A stretch of 52,205 bases of DNA, taken from assembly GCA_037176905.1 (NCBI GenBank), contig JBBBWG010029610.1, positions 1 to 52,205 on the forward strand, written 5' to 3'. The notes under the pieces were generated by a model that was given only the letters and a program-made list of their open reading frames with translations, did no database searches and was not told the DNA's origin. Source of the DNA: Azolla pinnata. Its lineage: Eukaryota > Streptophyta > Polypodiopsida > Salviniales > Salviniaceae. Positions 22,558-36,113 of the stretch are shown here, in pieces; position 1 is the stretch's first letter, and each line of letters opens with the position of its first letter. Position numbers and translations under genes: made by a program.

Positions 22558-25500
22558 ATGGCTGAGCTTTCTCCTGCACTGTTCACCCCTTTGAACGCAT
22601 GCATTTGGAATATGTCCTGTAGTAAAGTGATTCACCAGATTTTGGATATTTTAGTGCCATCTGGTGGAGAAATCCAAGTTTCAGTTGCAGCAGCTGTCTT
22701 GGTTGTGCTCTTTTATTGCTTCCTTCATCATTTGAACAATGGAGAATCTGTCCCTAATCGATCTGTTCCTGGAATAGATCCACCACTTGCTACCCCTGTA
22801 GCTATTACAACAAGTCCGCTCAATGGGGTAAGGATATATTTTGTTCTCTTATCCAATGTACTGTAGATTTACAGAGTTTTAGTTGGTTTATACCATGTTT
22901 TTCCATTTGTGTCCAGATGTCGGTGCCTGGAAAGAGTGACTGGCAGAGCTCATTTGTGTATGTCATAAAGGTAGGTATCATGTTACTTGTAGAAAAATAT
23001 GCAAACATGCGTATACACACATGTATAAGTGTTTCCTCCATTTCAAACTCTGACCTCATGTGGTAAATGAAAGTTTTCTAGAGTACACGGTTCATTGGCT
23101 CAACAACATTCATCTAAAGACACACAAATCTCTTGTTAAAATGCGTATCTTTATATATGTTTTGTGTGTGTGGATGCATATTTATGAACACACACACACA
23201 CACACTCACTCACATGTAAAACAGTATAAAAAATGGTAAAAACACAGAATTTGAAACAGAAACCTTGCTAGGGATAAATGTATATGGTCATCTTTTAGGA
23301 GGCTGAAGTGACCTAAAAGATCAAGCGAGAAGTTTCATTTACATTGTTTCTTTTAGGGCAACAAACCGAAATAAATGTAACTAGAAATAAACTAAAACTA
23401 AAACTAAAATGACAAGAGTTTTGTTAATGACCGAATCAAGTTTCATGATTCATAGAGAGTGAAACTTTTGAAAGATCTCCGTGGAAGTCCAGTCTCATTT
23501 CTTGTACTAACTAGACCGATTTGATAGGCTTAGGATGACAAGGTATCATCATTGAGAGAGAAAGAGAACTATATATTAACATCTCTTAGGAGGCTAAAAT
23601 GGCTTGTGAGACCGATTACATCATAAAATGTCTCTTCTTTTAGAACATTCAAAAACCACAAAAATAATTTTAAATTAATACAAGGTAGCTAAGATTCACT
23701 TTATGTAAATAAAATATATTCACCAAAGGATAAAGGTAATGCCTTTGTCAGGTGATAATAGCATTTATATCAATAAAATGGTGACAAGGTTGTATTCTAC
23801 ATGCATAACAAATTGCTATTAACTGGTCTACGGTAAACCACTAATGAGCATTCCAGTTGCTCTAAATTCCTATGCCGTAGAACATAAACTTAAGATATAT
23901 TTTTGTCCTTTACAAGGCTCGTGGTACCAAAAGAGTGTACATTTCAACTAAGCCTTTTAGAACAACGAGTCGAAATAAGTATAAGTAAGAAAAGTTTACT
24001 AATTTATCTATGTTAAGTATCTCAAATGAATGCTTCTTGAATTATAACGAGAACTTTCCTAAACACCTTTTGTAGTTTTATTGCATAACCTTACATAGTG
24101 GATCAAAACTTTCCTTGAAGAGATGATGCTATCTTCCTTTTGCTTCATAACCAACAACACAATGGAAACGTGTCGTTCTGCCCTGTGATTGTAGGAGTAG
24201 CTGGTCAAGTCTTTCATGTATTGTGGTTCCTATTCTGCATTATGATAATAGGATTGGACGGTCAACTATTTCATGTATCTGCATGCGCACTGCCTATCTC
24301 AAACTCTAGTTTATTTGAAGAGGTTAAGAGCTGTCCTATTCTCCATGGAACACGTAGGACAGCTGTACATCCATATAAGAAGTCTGGATGATAAATCCAT
24401 ACTGTAATGGTAAGAAAAAAGAATAATATAGTGGGACATGTGCTGCTGAAGAATTGTTGAGCCAGTGTTCAATGTTCTTTCATCATCCAATTTTGTGACA
24501 TAAAAATAAAATTGTCATGACTGTTATAAGTACATTTTTGACCCTCAACAACTTCTCCATATCCCTGGAGTGCATGGAATCCTATTACTGGAGACTTTGA
24601 TTGATTTTCTTGGTGAGGCTAGCTCAAATAGTTCTATATCAACAAGATTATGTGGATACATTGTTGCAACTTCCCTTGAGGTCTCTTGAATTCTTGCAAA
24701 AACAGTCTGAGGGACCATCATTGTTTGTATTCCATTACTGTGCTGGTGGGCCAAAGCCTGAGTCAGTGGTTTTGGAGAAAAACGTACACTATAATGTTCT
24801 TTTAACTCCATCACTGCACAAGTTGCTCTACCTTAGATTTGAATGCATACAGGAAATAGATGTCTATCCAGAAAATGACATACATGTACATGGGGGTCAT
24901 AACATTGTCATGAGAACCCAGAGAATGACATATACATGTGAATGGGAATGGTAACATCATCTGTGAAACCAAGGTTCTAACATACTCTATCGAGCCATGT
25001 AGTTGGGGTGATAAAAAGGTGGAACAAAAAGAAAAACTTAACTAAAATCTGAAATGAAATGCTAACCCTGTTTCCCAATATTACTGTTTGAATTTTTCTT
25101 GAATTTATCTCTCTTGTCAAGTTGACAAGAAAACATATCCCTAGTTTAGTCAGTGGTGGTTTTGTCATTGATGGCGTTTCTTGAAAGCAAGTGCAAACCT
25201 GTATGGTGTTGTTATAAGACGTTTCAGAGGAACTTGTTCTGTTTCTGCTACGCTGAATCAGACTATAGATTCACGTTCTCTGCTCACTTTGGCTTGTTCT
25301 CCATTTCATGCAGAAGGGTTGAGTAAAACATGGACTTTTGATCTCTTTTCCCTCTTTCTCCGTCAACATGCAAATTCAAAAATACGACCTGCCACCTTTG
25401 CATATGATTTCTGTATGTCTTGGACCTAGCTGAACGAAAGAAATTTGTTTTACGTTTTAGATGTTCTTTTTTGTGACGTAAGTATTCGATTTCCTGTTGC

Positions 25501-28500
25501 CCTTGGCAAGGCGTTTTTGTTTCTTTCAATTATTGGTTGTAACTCCTTGAAGGACATAGTTCATTTTGAAGTTTCAGAGCATTATGGAGCATTATAAAGC
25601 CAGAAATGATAGTGTAAGTTCTATTTTATTTTGGTCCATGAAGTTACGAGAACAATTCCTATACAAGCATCAGCTCCATAAACCTCCCATATTTGAATTG
25701 TACTCATTTGGTGCCTGTTCCCAAATTCAGAGTATCCGTCGGTGCCAGCATCCATTCTCTTAGTGTGATACCTGTTCCAAGTGACTGGGCTAGACATTTC
25801 AAATTTAAGGTATTTGAACAATACCTACTTCAATTCATTACTCTTCATAGTACAACTCTTCATAGTACACTACTGGATGTGAAATTTCAGTGCGGGAAAG
25901 TTCTTACCAGCATACCGTAATTCCTACTTGTGTGACTGGAAGGCAGTATGTTAAGAGAAAGGATGGACTATTATGGAAATGCTTCGATAGACTCAGTTTA
26001 TGAGTGTGCCAAATTAAAACATCGTTTGCGTAGATAGAGGAGTAGTACTTTGAAACATCGTGGCTGGTTCTTCCTTATGTTCTCATAACTTTCCTGGAAT
26101 GAAAAATTTCCAGCCAGTCGTCGGATTACCTAATGGGTTAGGTGTTGGTAATCACTCTTGTTTGACTTCCACGGTGTTCTATCAAGCTTTATTGACTTGG
26201 TAAGAAATACAAACATATACTTTTGATTTATATAAAATAATAGTTGCCATTTGATGTCTGCATGAGCACTAAGTGCATCATACAATTGTAGAGAAGCCAA
26301 AGAAGCAAGAAAAATGGAAGAAAATCCTTAAAGTTTATATTCCTCCCCTTTATTCTTAAGAGGATTGAGTTTTCTTGCTGGAGAAGTTCTTCTACATCAG
26401 CTGGAATGTCTTTCATTCTCTGAAAATTTTTGAAGAAGTTAACCTGTAGTAGAGGTGATCGATTATGTGTTCACATAATAATGACATCGCAGATTAGACT
26501 ATCTGATGACTTCTACTGTGTTGATTCTATCCACCTAAATTATTTCAAATTGAAGTGTAAGAATTGTAGTTTCTTTCTGCATTTGTTTGAAGAGAAAAAG
26601 TACTAATTAATATTGAACACTTGTCTTTTAACATACTGAAATAATATTTGTATATCTTTTGTGATTTTTTGACTCATCAGCTAGAGCTTTTAGCAGCCAA
26701 GAATTTAATCGGTGCCAATTTGAGTGGCACATCTGATCCTTATGCTGTTATGACTTGTGGCTCACAGAAGCGCTTTAGGTAATATTTAGAATTATTTTTC
26801 TCATGTTAGAAAGTAATATATTCACGAAGTATTGTTTCTTGATAAAAAAAACTTTTTCAGTTGTATCATTAAGATCTGAAGATGCATTTTATGAGATACT
26901 TTGGGTTCTTTGTGCGAACAATTTGCAACTAAATCATCATCAGTTTGTGGCAAAAATCTCAACTATTTTTTGTTATTTGCTAAGCTAATTCAGATCTTAA
27001 GCTGATTGAATTATGCACTCATGCGTCATTACCTAGATTTCTTTGGTTTTATCATGAATCATCTTCAAGGACTGGATATTCACTTTTTCCAACATACATA
27101 CACACGCACATGTACTGTTGGATGTAAATGCCCGTAGTTCACAAATTAGGTTATTATTAGTACATGTGATCAAATTTTTCACTGGGACTGAACACACCCT
27201 TTTAAGGGTTAGTGTAATAACATTTCTGGGTACACACCGAATCAGATTCTCCTCTTCTCTCTCTACATTCCTGTTTTCTGCACATCATCCCTACAATAAC
27301 TGTTGCCTCTCACATCCCTCTTTGCTTTAAAATTGGAATCAGAGTCAAGGTCTCTTTCCTCTGCTTGCTACCGACTCTTTCAGATTCTGAATCTGCAGAA
27401 AACTCTTTAGATTTCAAAATTATAGGCTATCTTTCCTATTACTATTTTACCCAAGATTTTGGGAGCAATGGTCTCCACTTCAATTAGTGAGGAATCTCTT
27501 TGAGATCAAGAGAATGAGTGTATATAGGGCATCTTCTTTTTGAAAGATTGTGAAGGTGCTCTTGGGAAAAAGAAATTAGAGAGCATGCAAGATGATGCAT
27601 GGACCACTTTGAATAAGAAAGACATTACGTATATTAAAATGGTCGTTTCTGATGAGATCCTTCTAAATATAAAGGAGTTGACTACTGCCCATAAAATGTG
27701 AGAGGAATTTAAGACCGCTTACAAGAATACTACTCTTGTGAATCAGGTACATTTGATGAGGAAACTTGTCAGTATGAAACTCAATGAGTCGAAAGGTGCA
27801 ACAGAGCGTTCACAAGTACTCTCTCTCAACTACAAGATTAAGGACTATTAAATTTCACAACAAGCTCAAAGCTATCTAATAGCTCCAACTTGACCTTTGA
27901 TGGTGTGGTGGGTTCTATTCTCAATGAAGACATTAGGAAAAAAAAAACGAAGAAGGTAGTGGTTTAGCATACAATATGAAAGGGAGATATGATAACAGGA
28001 ATCTAAAAGTAGGACAAAGAACTAGAAGTAAGAGTAGATGGAAAGGAAAACAACAAGATACCACATGCTTGGCCGTGAAGGTCATAAGAAACTTGATTGT
28101 AGATATTTTAAGATAGGCTAGAGAAAGAAGAATGCAAAAGAGAAGAAACAAAAGATGACAAGTTTGATTCGACAGAGGAAGTTATATAATTTCAAATGTT
28201 ATTGTTGAAGACCTATCTGATGGAGATGGTGATATACTTTGTATTATTGGTGATGTCTTTGAAGTTCATGTTGAAGACTTGTAAATCACCAAAACAAATG
28301 TTATTGATGCTTTATTATCAATCAATGATAGATTGACACAAACATGGATAGTAGACCCTGATTCTTTTCACATAACTCCACGTTTAGAGTGTTTTACCAA
28401 ATCCGATGCAGGTAGTCACGAAAAAGTTTACCCTGGTAATAATAATGCTTGCACTATTGATGGTATTGGCACTACACATTTATCTTTGGACAATGGTCAA

Positions 28501-31500
28501 GAGCTCGTGCTCAAAGATGTTAGATGGATTTGCATGATTACACCACATTATTTGGTTTGGATTGTGGAAACTTAAGAAAGGATCTATGGTGATTGTGAAG
28601 GGTTGCGAAAAGGACACGCACTACTATTTCCATTCAAAGTCTTACTTGGAAGGTTTCTTGCTATTATCAAATTTGGCTCTCTTTTAGAGCTTTGACGTAA
28701 GAGACTAGGGCATATGAGCCAAAAAGGATTGAAGTCCTTTCTCCTTTAAAAAGGCTTGATATTAGACGACCAAAACTTGAATTTTGTAATGATTGTCAAT
28801 TTGGAAAACGAGTGACAAATTCTTATCCTGGTGTCTATCGTAAACCAAATGTGTTAGATTTAGTGCATTCTGATGTATTTAGCATGCCGGTAAAATCTTG
28901 TATTGAGTAAATTCTATGTACATGAGTATTGTCATGTGTTGGTGGTTTATATTTGTTGGTTCAAAATCTTACTGTACATTTTGATTCCTAAAGGACTAAT
29001 TTAGTTACTTTGCTATCTTGTATGAATTTCAATATCTTGGGCAAAAGCTCTTTGGTCCAAGGGTCACGAAATCCTATGTGGGGTGAAGAGTTCGACTTCT
29101 TCATTGAAGAGCTTCCAGCCCAGGTAAACGGACTACAATCTATTTTAGAGTATGATATATTCTAATACATTCCGCTATTTTTATAGAATAATGGAAGTGA
29201 ATGCTGAAACTCTAACTGTTAATGTGTTTTGGTCCTTGATAGATAACGTTAGCAATTTATGATTGGGACATTATACGGCGTAACACAATACTTGGGTCAT
29301 TGAATCTTGAAGTAAAGGAAGAAGGACAAACTGAGATTGTCTGGTGTTCCTTAGATAGTACATCTGGTCAGGTATTGATGATGGAAATTGTGGAAAACGG
29401 TTATGAAGCTTGTAGATTTGTTTTTATTGTACTATTGATGTGATAATCCTGTTAATTATAGGTTTGTTTGCGGACAAATACAATACGATACCCTGCCAGT
29501 GATGCAGCGTAAGAATCCTTATCTTATTCTCTTATAACAAGGGAAATGGATGGTTGAAAGTATCAATAATACTCTAATTGGAGTTTAAGGTTGATTTCAT
29601 AACTGAAAGCCAATTTGATACTGATTGCATATACTTTGATGTCATAGCTGAAAGCCATTTCGATACTGATTGCATATACTTACATATCAGCACATGATGT
29701 TTTTCACACATCCTGCACTTCTCAAAAATGTTAGCATCTGCAAGGTGCCAAGTTAGCCTACAAAACCCAAGATATTGTATACTACACTTTTGTGTCATCT
29801 TTGAGAACTAACCAAAACGAGTGCAACTAAAAGTGAAAATCACAATCACAAGTAAGCTCCTTTTCTGAAATAGATAGAATTCTCTTCCTAAAAAAGAGGT
29901 CTTCGAAGTGAGGGAAGCACCTCTCACGGTGGGAGATAATGACATCTATTTGTTGATAACAGGCCAAAAAGGGCTTTTATCAAAAGAGAATTTTTTTTTG
30001 TGTTTGAGAACAACAAACCAAAGGGCTTTGGGCATCAACCTCTATTCATCGTATCTTAATCCAAAACTGTCCAGGATAAGCCTCAGATCTGCACGCTATA
30101 TAAGGGTGATTATCAGACTCTTTCTAGATTGCAGTACACATGGATGATTGTCTCTCTGGCATGGATAATGGTAATGAACATCCTTATGAATAGTTCAATG
30201 ATTATATGTAATCATTGGGCAGATTTTCCTTTATAGTACACAAGGCCTGATTGTTAGGTTTCTGGGACGGGGCTTCCATGTATCCATTTATTTTGTTGCA
30301 AATGGTTGACAGAAAAGATTGCGAACTGTTTCTGATTCAATGACAGTCTCTTTTAATTTCCAGAATCTAGATATGGCTCTGCTGAATTTTAAACATCATT
30401 CTCGCGGCTCATGTCTTCTCGAGGCTTACTTTTGTTATGGTGTTGGTTGTTGGTATCTAATGTAACTGCTGTTTATCCGTTTTCTTTTTTTTTTAACTGC
30501 AGAAATTTAAATGGATTTGCTGGAGCCATTGCCCGCCGAAGATTGTCTATTGATAAACCAGTGGCAACTGAGGTGCGAACAAAACCAGGAGCCCTGCAAA
30601 CCATCTTCAAGCTACCACCTGATGAGGTTCACAGAACTGATCATATAAAGCATTCAACTCTATACTATTCATGTCATGCTAAAACTAAGCACTATCAAAT
30701 ATAATTTTTCCAGATTGTAGAGAACAGCTATTCCTGTGCTATGGAGAGGTCATTTTTATATCAAGGTCGCATGTATGTCTCTGCGTCAAATATTTGCTTC
30801 CACTCGAATGTATTTTCAAAGCAATTGAAGGTAATGCTGAAGTTAGATTTTTTGTTATCTTCCTTTTGGGTACAGTGAACAAAGCACCCTTTTTTTAAAG
30901 ATTTACTTTTACATTAAGGAGGCAAAGTTCTTTTATAAAAGACTCTACAAGGTTAAAGTAAAAGGGGCATACAATGTAGTTCTTTATCAATGTGTGATAA
31001 CTTTGTTTGAAGTAGTAAAGCTCCTATAGTGTGACGGATCCTAGTAGAAACTGATGAACCTATCGACAATTAATGATTGTAGGAACACAAAAATGTAGAA
31101 GTGGAGAGAAGTACACTTGATCAGAGAGAAAGAGATGATATACACAGGATTTACAAAGAGTACAAAAATCACACCATACAATACAAGGGAGCGCCTTCTT
31201 ATAGGCCACCTGACCTGTTGACTTCCTTAGCAAGTTTCTTCTTTTCATGGATACTGTTGTCTGTCTATTTGCTTCATGCTTATAATAGACTCTGGAATCC
31301 TCATGCTTGCAAACATTTTTTAATGGAAGTTGAGTCTACTTAAAATGCAAAACAAAACTCTTGTTTTTCAACTTCTTGTGTTCCTTAATGGCATTAATAA
31401 ATAGTTGCAAGAACCTAATATTTGCGTGTTGTACGTTCTTGATAAGGTGGTTCTTCCCTTTGAGGATGTTGAAGAGGTAAAGTGTTTCATGAGAAGCTGT

Positions 31501-34500
31501 TTATTTTTCTTTCTAGATATTGTTTCTCCAATCACTATTTGTTTTAGGAAGTGAAAGTTTCATTTACAGATTAAGCGAAGTCAACATGCCTTTATAAATC
31601 CAGCCATCACAATTATTTTGAGATCAGGATCTGGTGGCCATGGTGTGCCTCCACTTGCAAGTCCAGATGGTAGGCGCTTGACTTTTTTTAAGGGTTAAAA
31701 TATCTGGATTGTTTTGTCTGATGTCTGAATTTTGGGTTGATTCAAGTAACATGGAACAGGGAATTGACAAACAAATAAGCATTACAATGAAATTGCTCAA
31801 GACATTCCTATGCTCTGAACTTTGTGAATTCTTCACTGTATGATATATGGATAACATACACACATGCAGCCACACACAAAAGCATCAATTTATCTGAAAA
31901 TAGAAATGAAGCATACAAACTCTGTTATGAGAAACAAGAATAAAGACAAGCTATGATACACAGAGTCCTTAAAGAAGTTAAAGTCTGATATTCCATAATA
32001 AAATTCGGATGAAAATCATGTGGTGGATGAAGTTGAAGCATTATGTACGTTTTTCTATTGAAGATTGCACTTGGGAAGGGTTTTGGATATTTGTTTACTG
32101 TTTCCATAGTCTCCATTCAACTTTATATCTTATTAGTTACAGTAAAGAAAATCCTAATTAAGGGAAGAAAGCTCACACAGGTAAGTTGGTCAACCATGGA
32201 AAGTACAATAGTTTGGAACATAAGGGTGTTGTATTAAGGTCAGTATAAAATAAGGCAAGCATTAAAATAATAGTACGTATGGGGATGAGGACACAGTTGG
32301 GAAAGGCTGTTGTTTTATTCTAAGCACAATGAATGCCTGTGTTTGTGATGCAGGTCGTGCAAAGTACAAATTTGCATCTTTCTGGAACAGAAATCATGCT
32401 TTAAGAGGCCTACAACGGGCATGCAAAAAATTTGAAGATCTTCAGGAGCAAATCAGGAAGGCAAGGAAATTGTGTTGTAGATTTGGAGATCACTGTAGCT
32501 TTATCGCGAGGTGTTATTGGATGCAAGTACCTGTGGACTTGTATGATACGATTGTCATTAATAGCTCTATTATATATTATCGTTCAAGTTCCACATAGAT
32601 GTCAATGATCTTGAGTTTTTTCATCTAAGAATGAAAATATGAATCAAGTCTAATTCTGTCAACCCAACCATGGACCGAAAAGAATAGTTCACGTAATATA
32701 CTATTATTATAAACTAGGACAGAAATTTGCATCAGTAAAAGAGATTTGGCCAGTAACACCAGTCTAAGTTAAACATTTGAACAACTCTAGCCATAATATG
32801 CCATCAGCTTTTCTTTTTTATTTAAATATAACTCAGTTCACGTAATAGAGGTATGAGTGGAATAAAGCATGGGTATCCAAGCTGTTCGGTTTAATTGTTG
32901 CAAAAAAGCTTAAATAGAAAATGCCATGCTTGTCATAAAAGACAGTCCATCCGTCCATTCCTATCATACCCTGGTCTGCTGTCCGTCTTAAGTATTTGGT
33001 TCAATCATGATCTTTTTATGCAAGATATCATTACCTTTGATTTAGAAGGGAGCTGGTACTGTATCTTAAAACTGTTTCTTGATGCTTGTGGTCGACCCCA
33101 TCCTAATCTTATCATCGATGTTTTGCAAATGTTGTTCCCCAGGGAACTGTATAGCAGATGCTTTAATATGACTATACCTTGGAAGGGGATGTACGTTGGT
33201 TATTATATAGATGCTGTTTATTATTCACATACTAATACACTAAGACCTTTAGATCGACCAAAATGCATTTTACAGTAGATGTTACAGGGCATAGTGGCTC
33301 TGGCATCAGTATATTTTGTAGCATTAAAAAACTTCTAGATAGGTTTTTCATTTGTACCAACCTGGTAGTGTGAGATTTCAGTGCCTCATGTAATTTGTTT
33401 GAACATAGCTTTGTAGCTTATTTGGCGTATATTTATTTGTAGGAACAAAAACAATCGGATCTCAGAGCTCATAGTAGCTCATTGGATGAGAATGGGTCTT
33501 CTTTGGAAGTTTTGAATGCAGATTATGAATTGTCGGACACTGAAAGAGAGAAAGGACAGCCATTCATCAAAGATGAGGTTGTAGTTGAGATTTTGAAGGT
33601 AATCATTTGACATTTTACTTATGCATGGTGTAGATATATGGAAAGCATTTATTCAATGAGGACTATTCTATATTTTACACCCCGCAGGATATATCGATAC
33701 CATGTACGGCTGATTTTTTTTTCAAGCGTTTCCTAAGCGACGAATCAAATTTTACTGCACAATATCGTGCAGCCCGTGGAGACTATGATTTGGAGGTTTA
33801 CACCATAAACTTTAATGAAAAATGAATTCTCGAATTCAGTTGTTTGTGAATCTATTAACTGCTATAAGTCATAAATTCAATCACACTCAATAAATATTAC
33901 TGCCCTTATAATCCATTTTCTTCAATGTACCAATCTCAGAGTTCCAGGAGATGTAATGTCTTTTGATGTAGTCCCTTTCCAAGGAGTGTACGAAAGAAGA
34001 TGGAAGCAACATAGCGACTGTTAAAATCTGATATATGACACATATTGTTAGTTCACCAGAATGCAATTGATTATGAGATACCCAGAAATCCATAGGCGCT
34101 GCTGAAAGAATCCAAATATATTAAAGAACCTGTCAAACTTTCAAGAAGAAAACTCAACTGAAATATGAGCAATTTGTTGCTAGATGCAACCAATCTAGAA
34201 GTGTCCATAGAAGATGAACTTGTGCATCTATGCAGCTCCTTGAAGTGCCATCCCATTAACATATCCAAGTCACCATAAACATTCAAACGTTTGGGTAGTT
34301 TTCCATATAGGATTTTATTATACTTAGCCATTTCCCTATTGATGCCTTCATTATGTTTTGGAGAATGCCCAATTTTTCCATCAATCACGATAGCATCTGA
34401 AATTGTAGTTTTTCTTTTATCATAGAGAACAATAACCATTTTTCTTAGTCCGTTTCAATTTAACCGACATGGGTCCTAGTGGAATGAAATTGTAGAGTAA

Positions 34501-35745
34501 TTCCATGTTCCGAAACTACGTCCAGAGTAAGATTGTCCTGTTCCCTCCCTCCCAAGAGCAGCGATGACATTTGGAATTAGAAGATCTTGTTCATATGCTA
34601 TGAAGTGCTTGACTAGAATGTCAAGCAGTGAGGACATTTTGGTGAACCCACAACTGTGGAATAATCCAATAGAGATTACAACTACAATTGCTGTTTTGAC
34701 CCTCTTGTGTATGGTATTTGTAACCTGGCTAAATACTATGGCTGTAGAGTGGTTATGCACAGCTATTTTTTATGTTTCCTGAACGAACATCTGATCAATA
34801 GATTGTGTGTTTGTTTCTGACCATTCAGGTTGAGCAATGGCATACTGCAAAACAATACAGTGGACTCCTTCGTAAAATTACTTTAAGATCCCTCTGTTCA
34901 AATCCAATGTGCCCACCAGATACTGCTCTTACAGAACTTCAACATGCAGTTTTCAGGAATAGAAGAAACACCCTGGTGGGAGTAGTTCCCATTCCTTAAA
35001 AATCCGTGTTAATTCCATTGACCACAAAATAATCTATTCTATTGTATTCTACAGGTGCTTGAAACGGTTCAGCAAGCTCACGATGTGCCATTCGGATCAT
35101 ACTTCGAAGTATGCAAGCAGATGAAAAGAAACTCAACTCAATATCTTGGCTCAACTATGTTTTAATAGCAGTTTATTCTCTTACAGATTCATGGAAAATG
35201 GACTTTCAACACAGTAGGTGACACATGCAAATTAGATGTGAGAGTTGGTAAGTGTATCTGCAGGCATCTACAGTTATCCTTCTAGCATATAACCTGGGAA
35301 TTCACGAAGGAATTGTAAGTTTCCTCGCGTAATTGAATCTTACATCTGGGAGACCTATTGATTGTACACTGCTCTACAGTTTTTGTTTTTGTGGTTCATT
35401 CTACCGATTGTTGGAGCAGTAACTAACCTGACTTTGTGGGGCAGGAACACATTTCACTAAATGGTTACCCATGCAGGCAAAAATAAAAGCCGGCGCCGTT
35501 GTTGAAGTAGGTAACTCTTCTCTTCAGATTGATTACTGGAATCAAACAAAAAGGGAAGATAGAAAGAAGAGAGATTAACCGAATCCGTGTGGCTGTGGCA
35601 GTGCAAAAGCGATGCGGAGCTTATCATTCGAATCGCGAAAGAGGAGCTGGTGAAGAGCTGGGGGAGTACCAATGGAAGCGCTGTCGCGGATTCCGACGAC
35701 AAAACCGAGAGTCAGCTGGCCGAGGACAACAAAAACCAGACGTAG
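22558..35745 (+). CDS. BAGP1: Membrane-anchored C2-GRAM-VASt protein (BAGP1-like), 18 exons, 627 aa
   Basis: Exons: 22558-22827, 22917-22970, 26681-26778, 29048-29123, 29243-29371, 29462-29508, 30503-30626, 30714-30830, 31447-31476, 31570-31669, 32354-32460, 33443-33598, 33688-33795, 34829-34975, 35055-35108, 35187-35247, 35445-35506, 35602-35745. Phases close throughout. The start context is CACCATGG. Order: N-terminal membrane segment (about 37-57, [16 protein letters not shown]); C2 domain (109 to about 225: [22 protein letters not shown]); GRAM (about 262-350: [17 protein letters not shown]); VASt (about 430-585: [26 protein letters not shown]). The order matches Arabidopsis BAG-associated GRAM protein 1, which acts with an aspartyl protease on BAG6 in autophagy and fungal defence. 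GRAM and VASt domains are associated with membrane and sterol binding at contact sites. Intron 11 appears to be GC-AG; donors of introns 7 and 13 (GTTCAC, GTTTAC) are weak. Confidence 0.92.
27116..28990 (+). mobile_element. Truncated, decayed Ty1/copia retrotransposon in intron 3
   Basis: A probable 5' LTR starts TGTTGGATG at 27116 and runs to about 27330. It is followed by TTGGAATCAGAGTCAAGG, close to a tRNA-Met primer-binding site. Then come gag-like sequence (about 27590-27790; AWTTLNKKD, with TGA where a Trp codon is expected before EEFKTAY), a damaged zinc knuckle (REGHKKLDC, about 28070), a protease remnant ([12 protein letters not shown], about 28347, where the active-site DSGA is lost) and the pre-integrase region ([17 protein letters not shown], about 28706-28810). 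Integrase stops after [12 protein letters not shown] (about 28890). Reverse transcriptase, RNase H and a 3' LTR are absent. It lies in the same strand as the host gene and ends near exon 4 (29048). Confidence 0.85.
31077..31300 (-). mobile_element. Possible LTR remnant in intron 8, reverse orientation
   Basis: On the minus strand the segment has a TATA-like CCTATAAGAAGG, then TGTATTGTATGG, a pyrimidine-rich run (ATCTCTTTCTCTCTGATC) and an end TTTTGTGTTCCTACA. This is the usual layout of a copia LTR 3' half. No element body or partner LTR was found, and the boundaries are uncertain. Confidence 0.3.
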
Positions 35746-35928
35746 CTTCCCGGGGCATTCTCATCGGCGGCGGAGAATCTCAGCCGAACCTAAACCGAAT
35801 TCGGAGGCGAAATCGGTGGGGGCTTCTTCCTTCTTTTGTGTAAAGCTTTTGTATCCATGTAATATTCTTTCGGAATCGAACTGCAGAGAAAAGATGGATG
35901 GTGATTTTCATAGAGAGTCCCATCCATT

Positions 35929-35965
<37 letters not shown>

Positions 35966-36082
35966 GTGGATAAGAATGTCAACCACATCTTTTTGACATA
36001 TAATTATTGGCTGTGTGATACCAAAATTGATTCATAACCTTCTCCCTATACATGCATACATAACATGCATACGTACATACAT

Positions 36083-36113
<31 letters not shown>

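Noticed and set aside
24545..24954. 89- and 117-codon open frames on opposite strands in intron 2 of the C2-GRAM gene
   Set aside because: No recognisable domain, no supporting splice sites in phase with neighbours, and overlapping on both strands as expected by chance.
32895..33278. 127-codon open frame in intron 11 of the C2-GRAM gene
   Set aside because: It does not match the family at this point, and the flanking exons join in phase without it.
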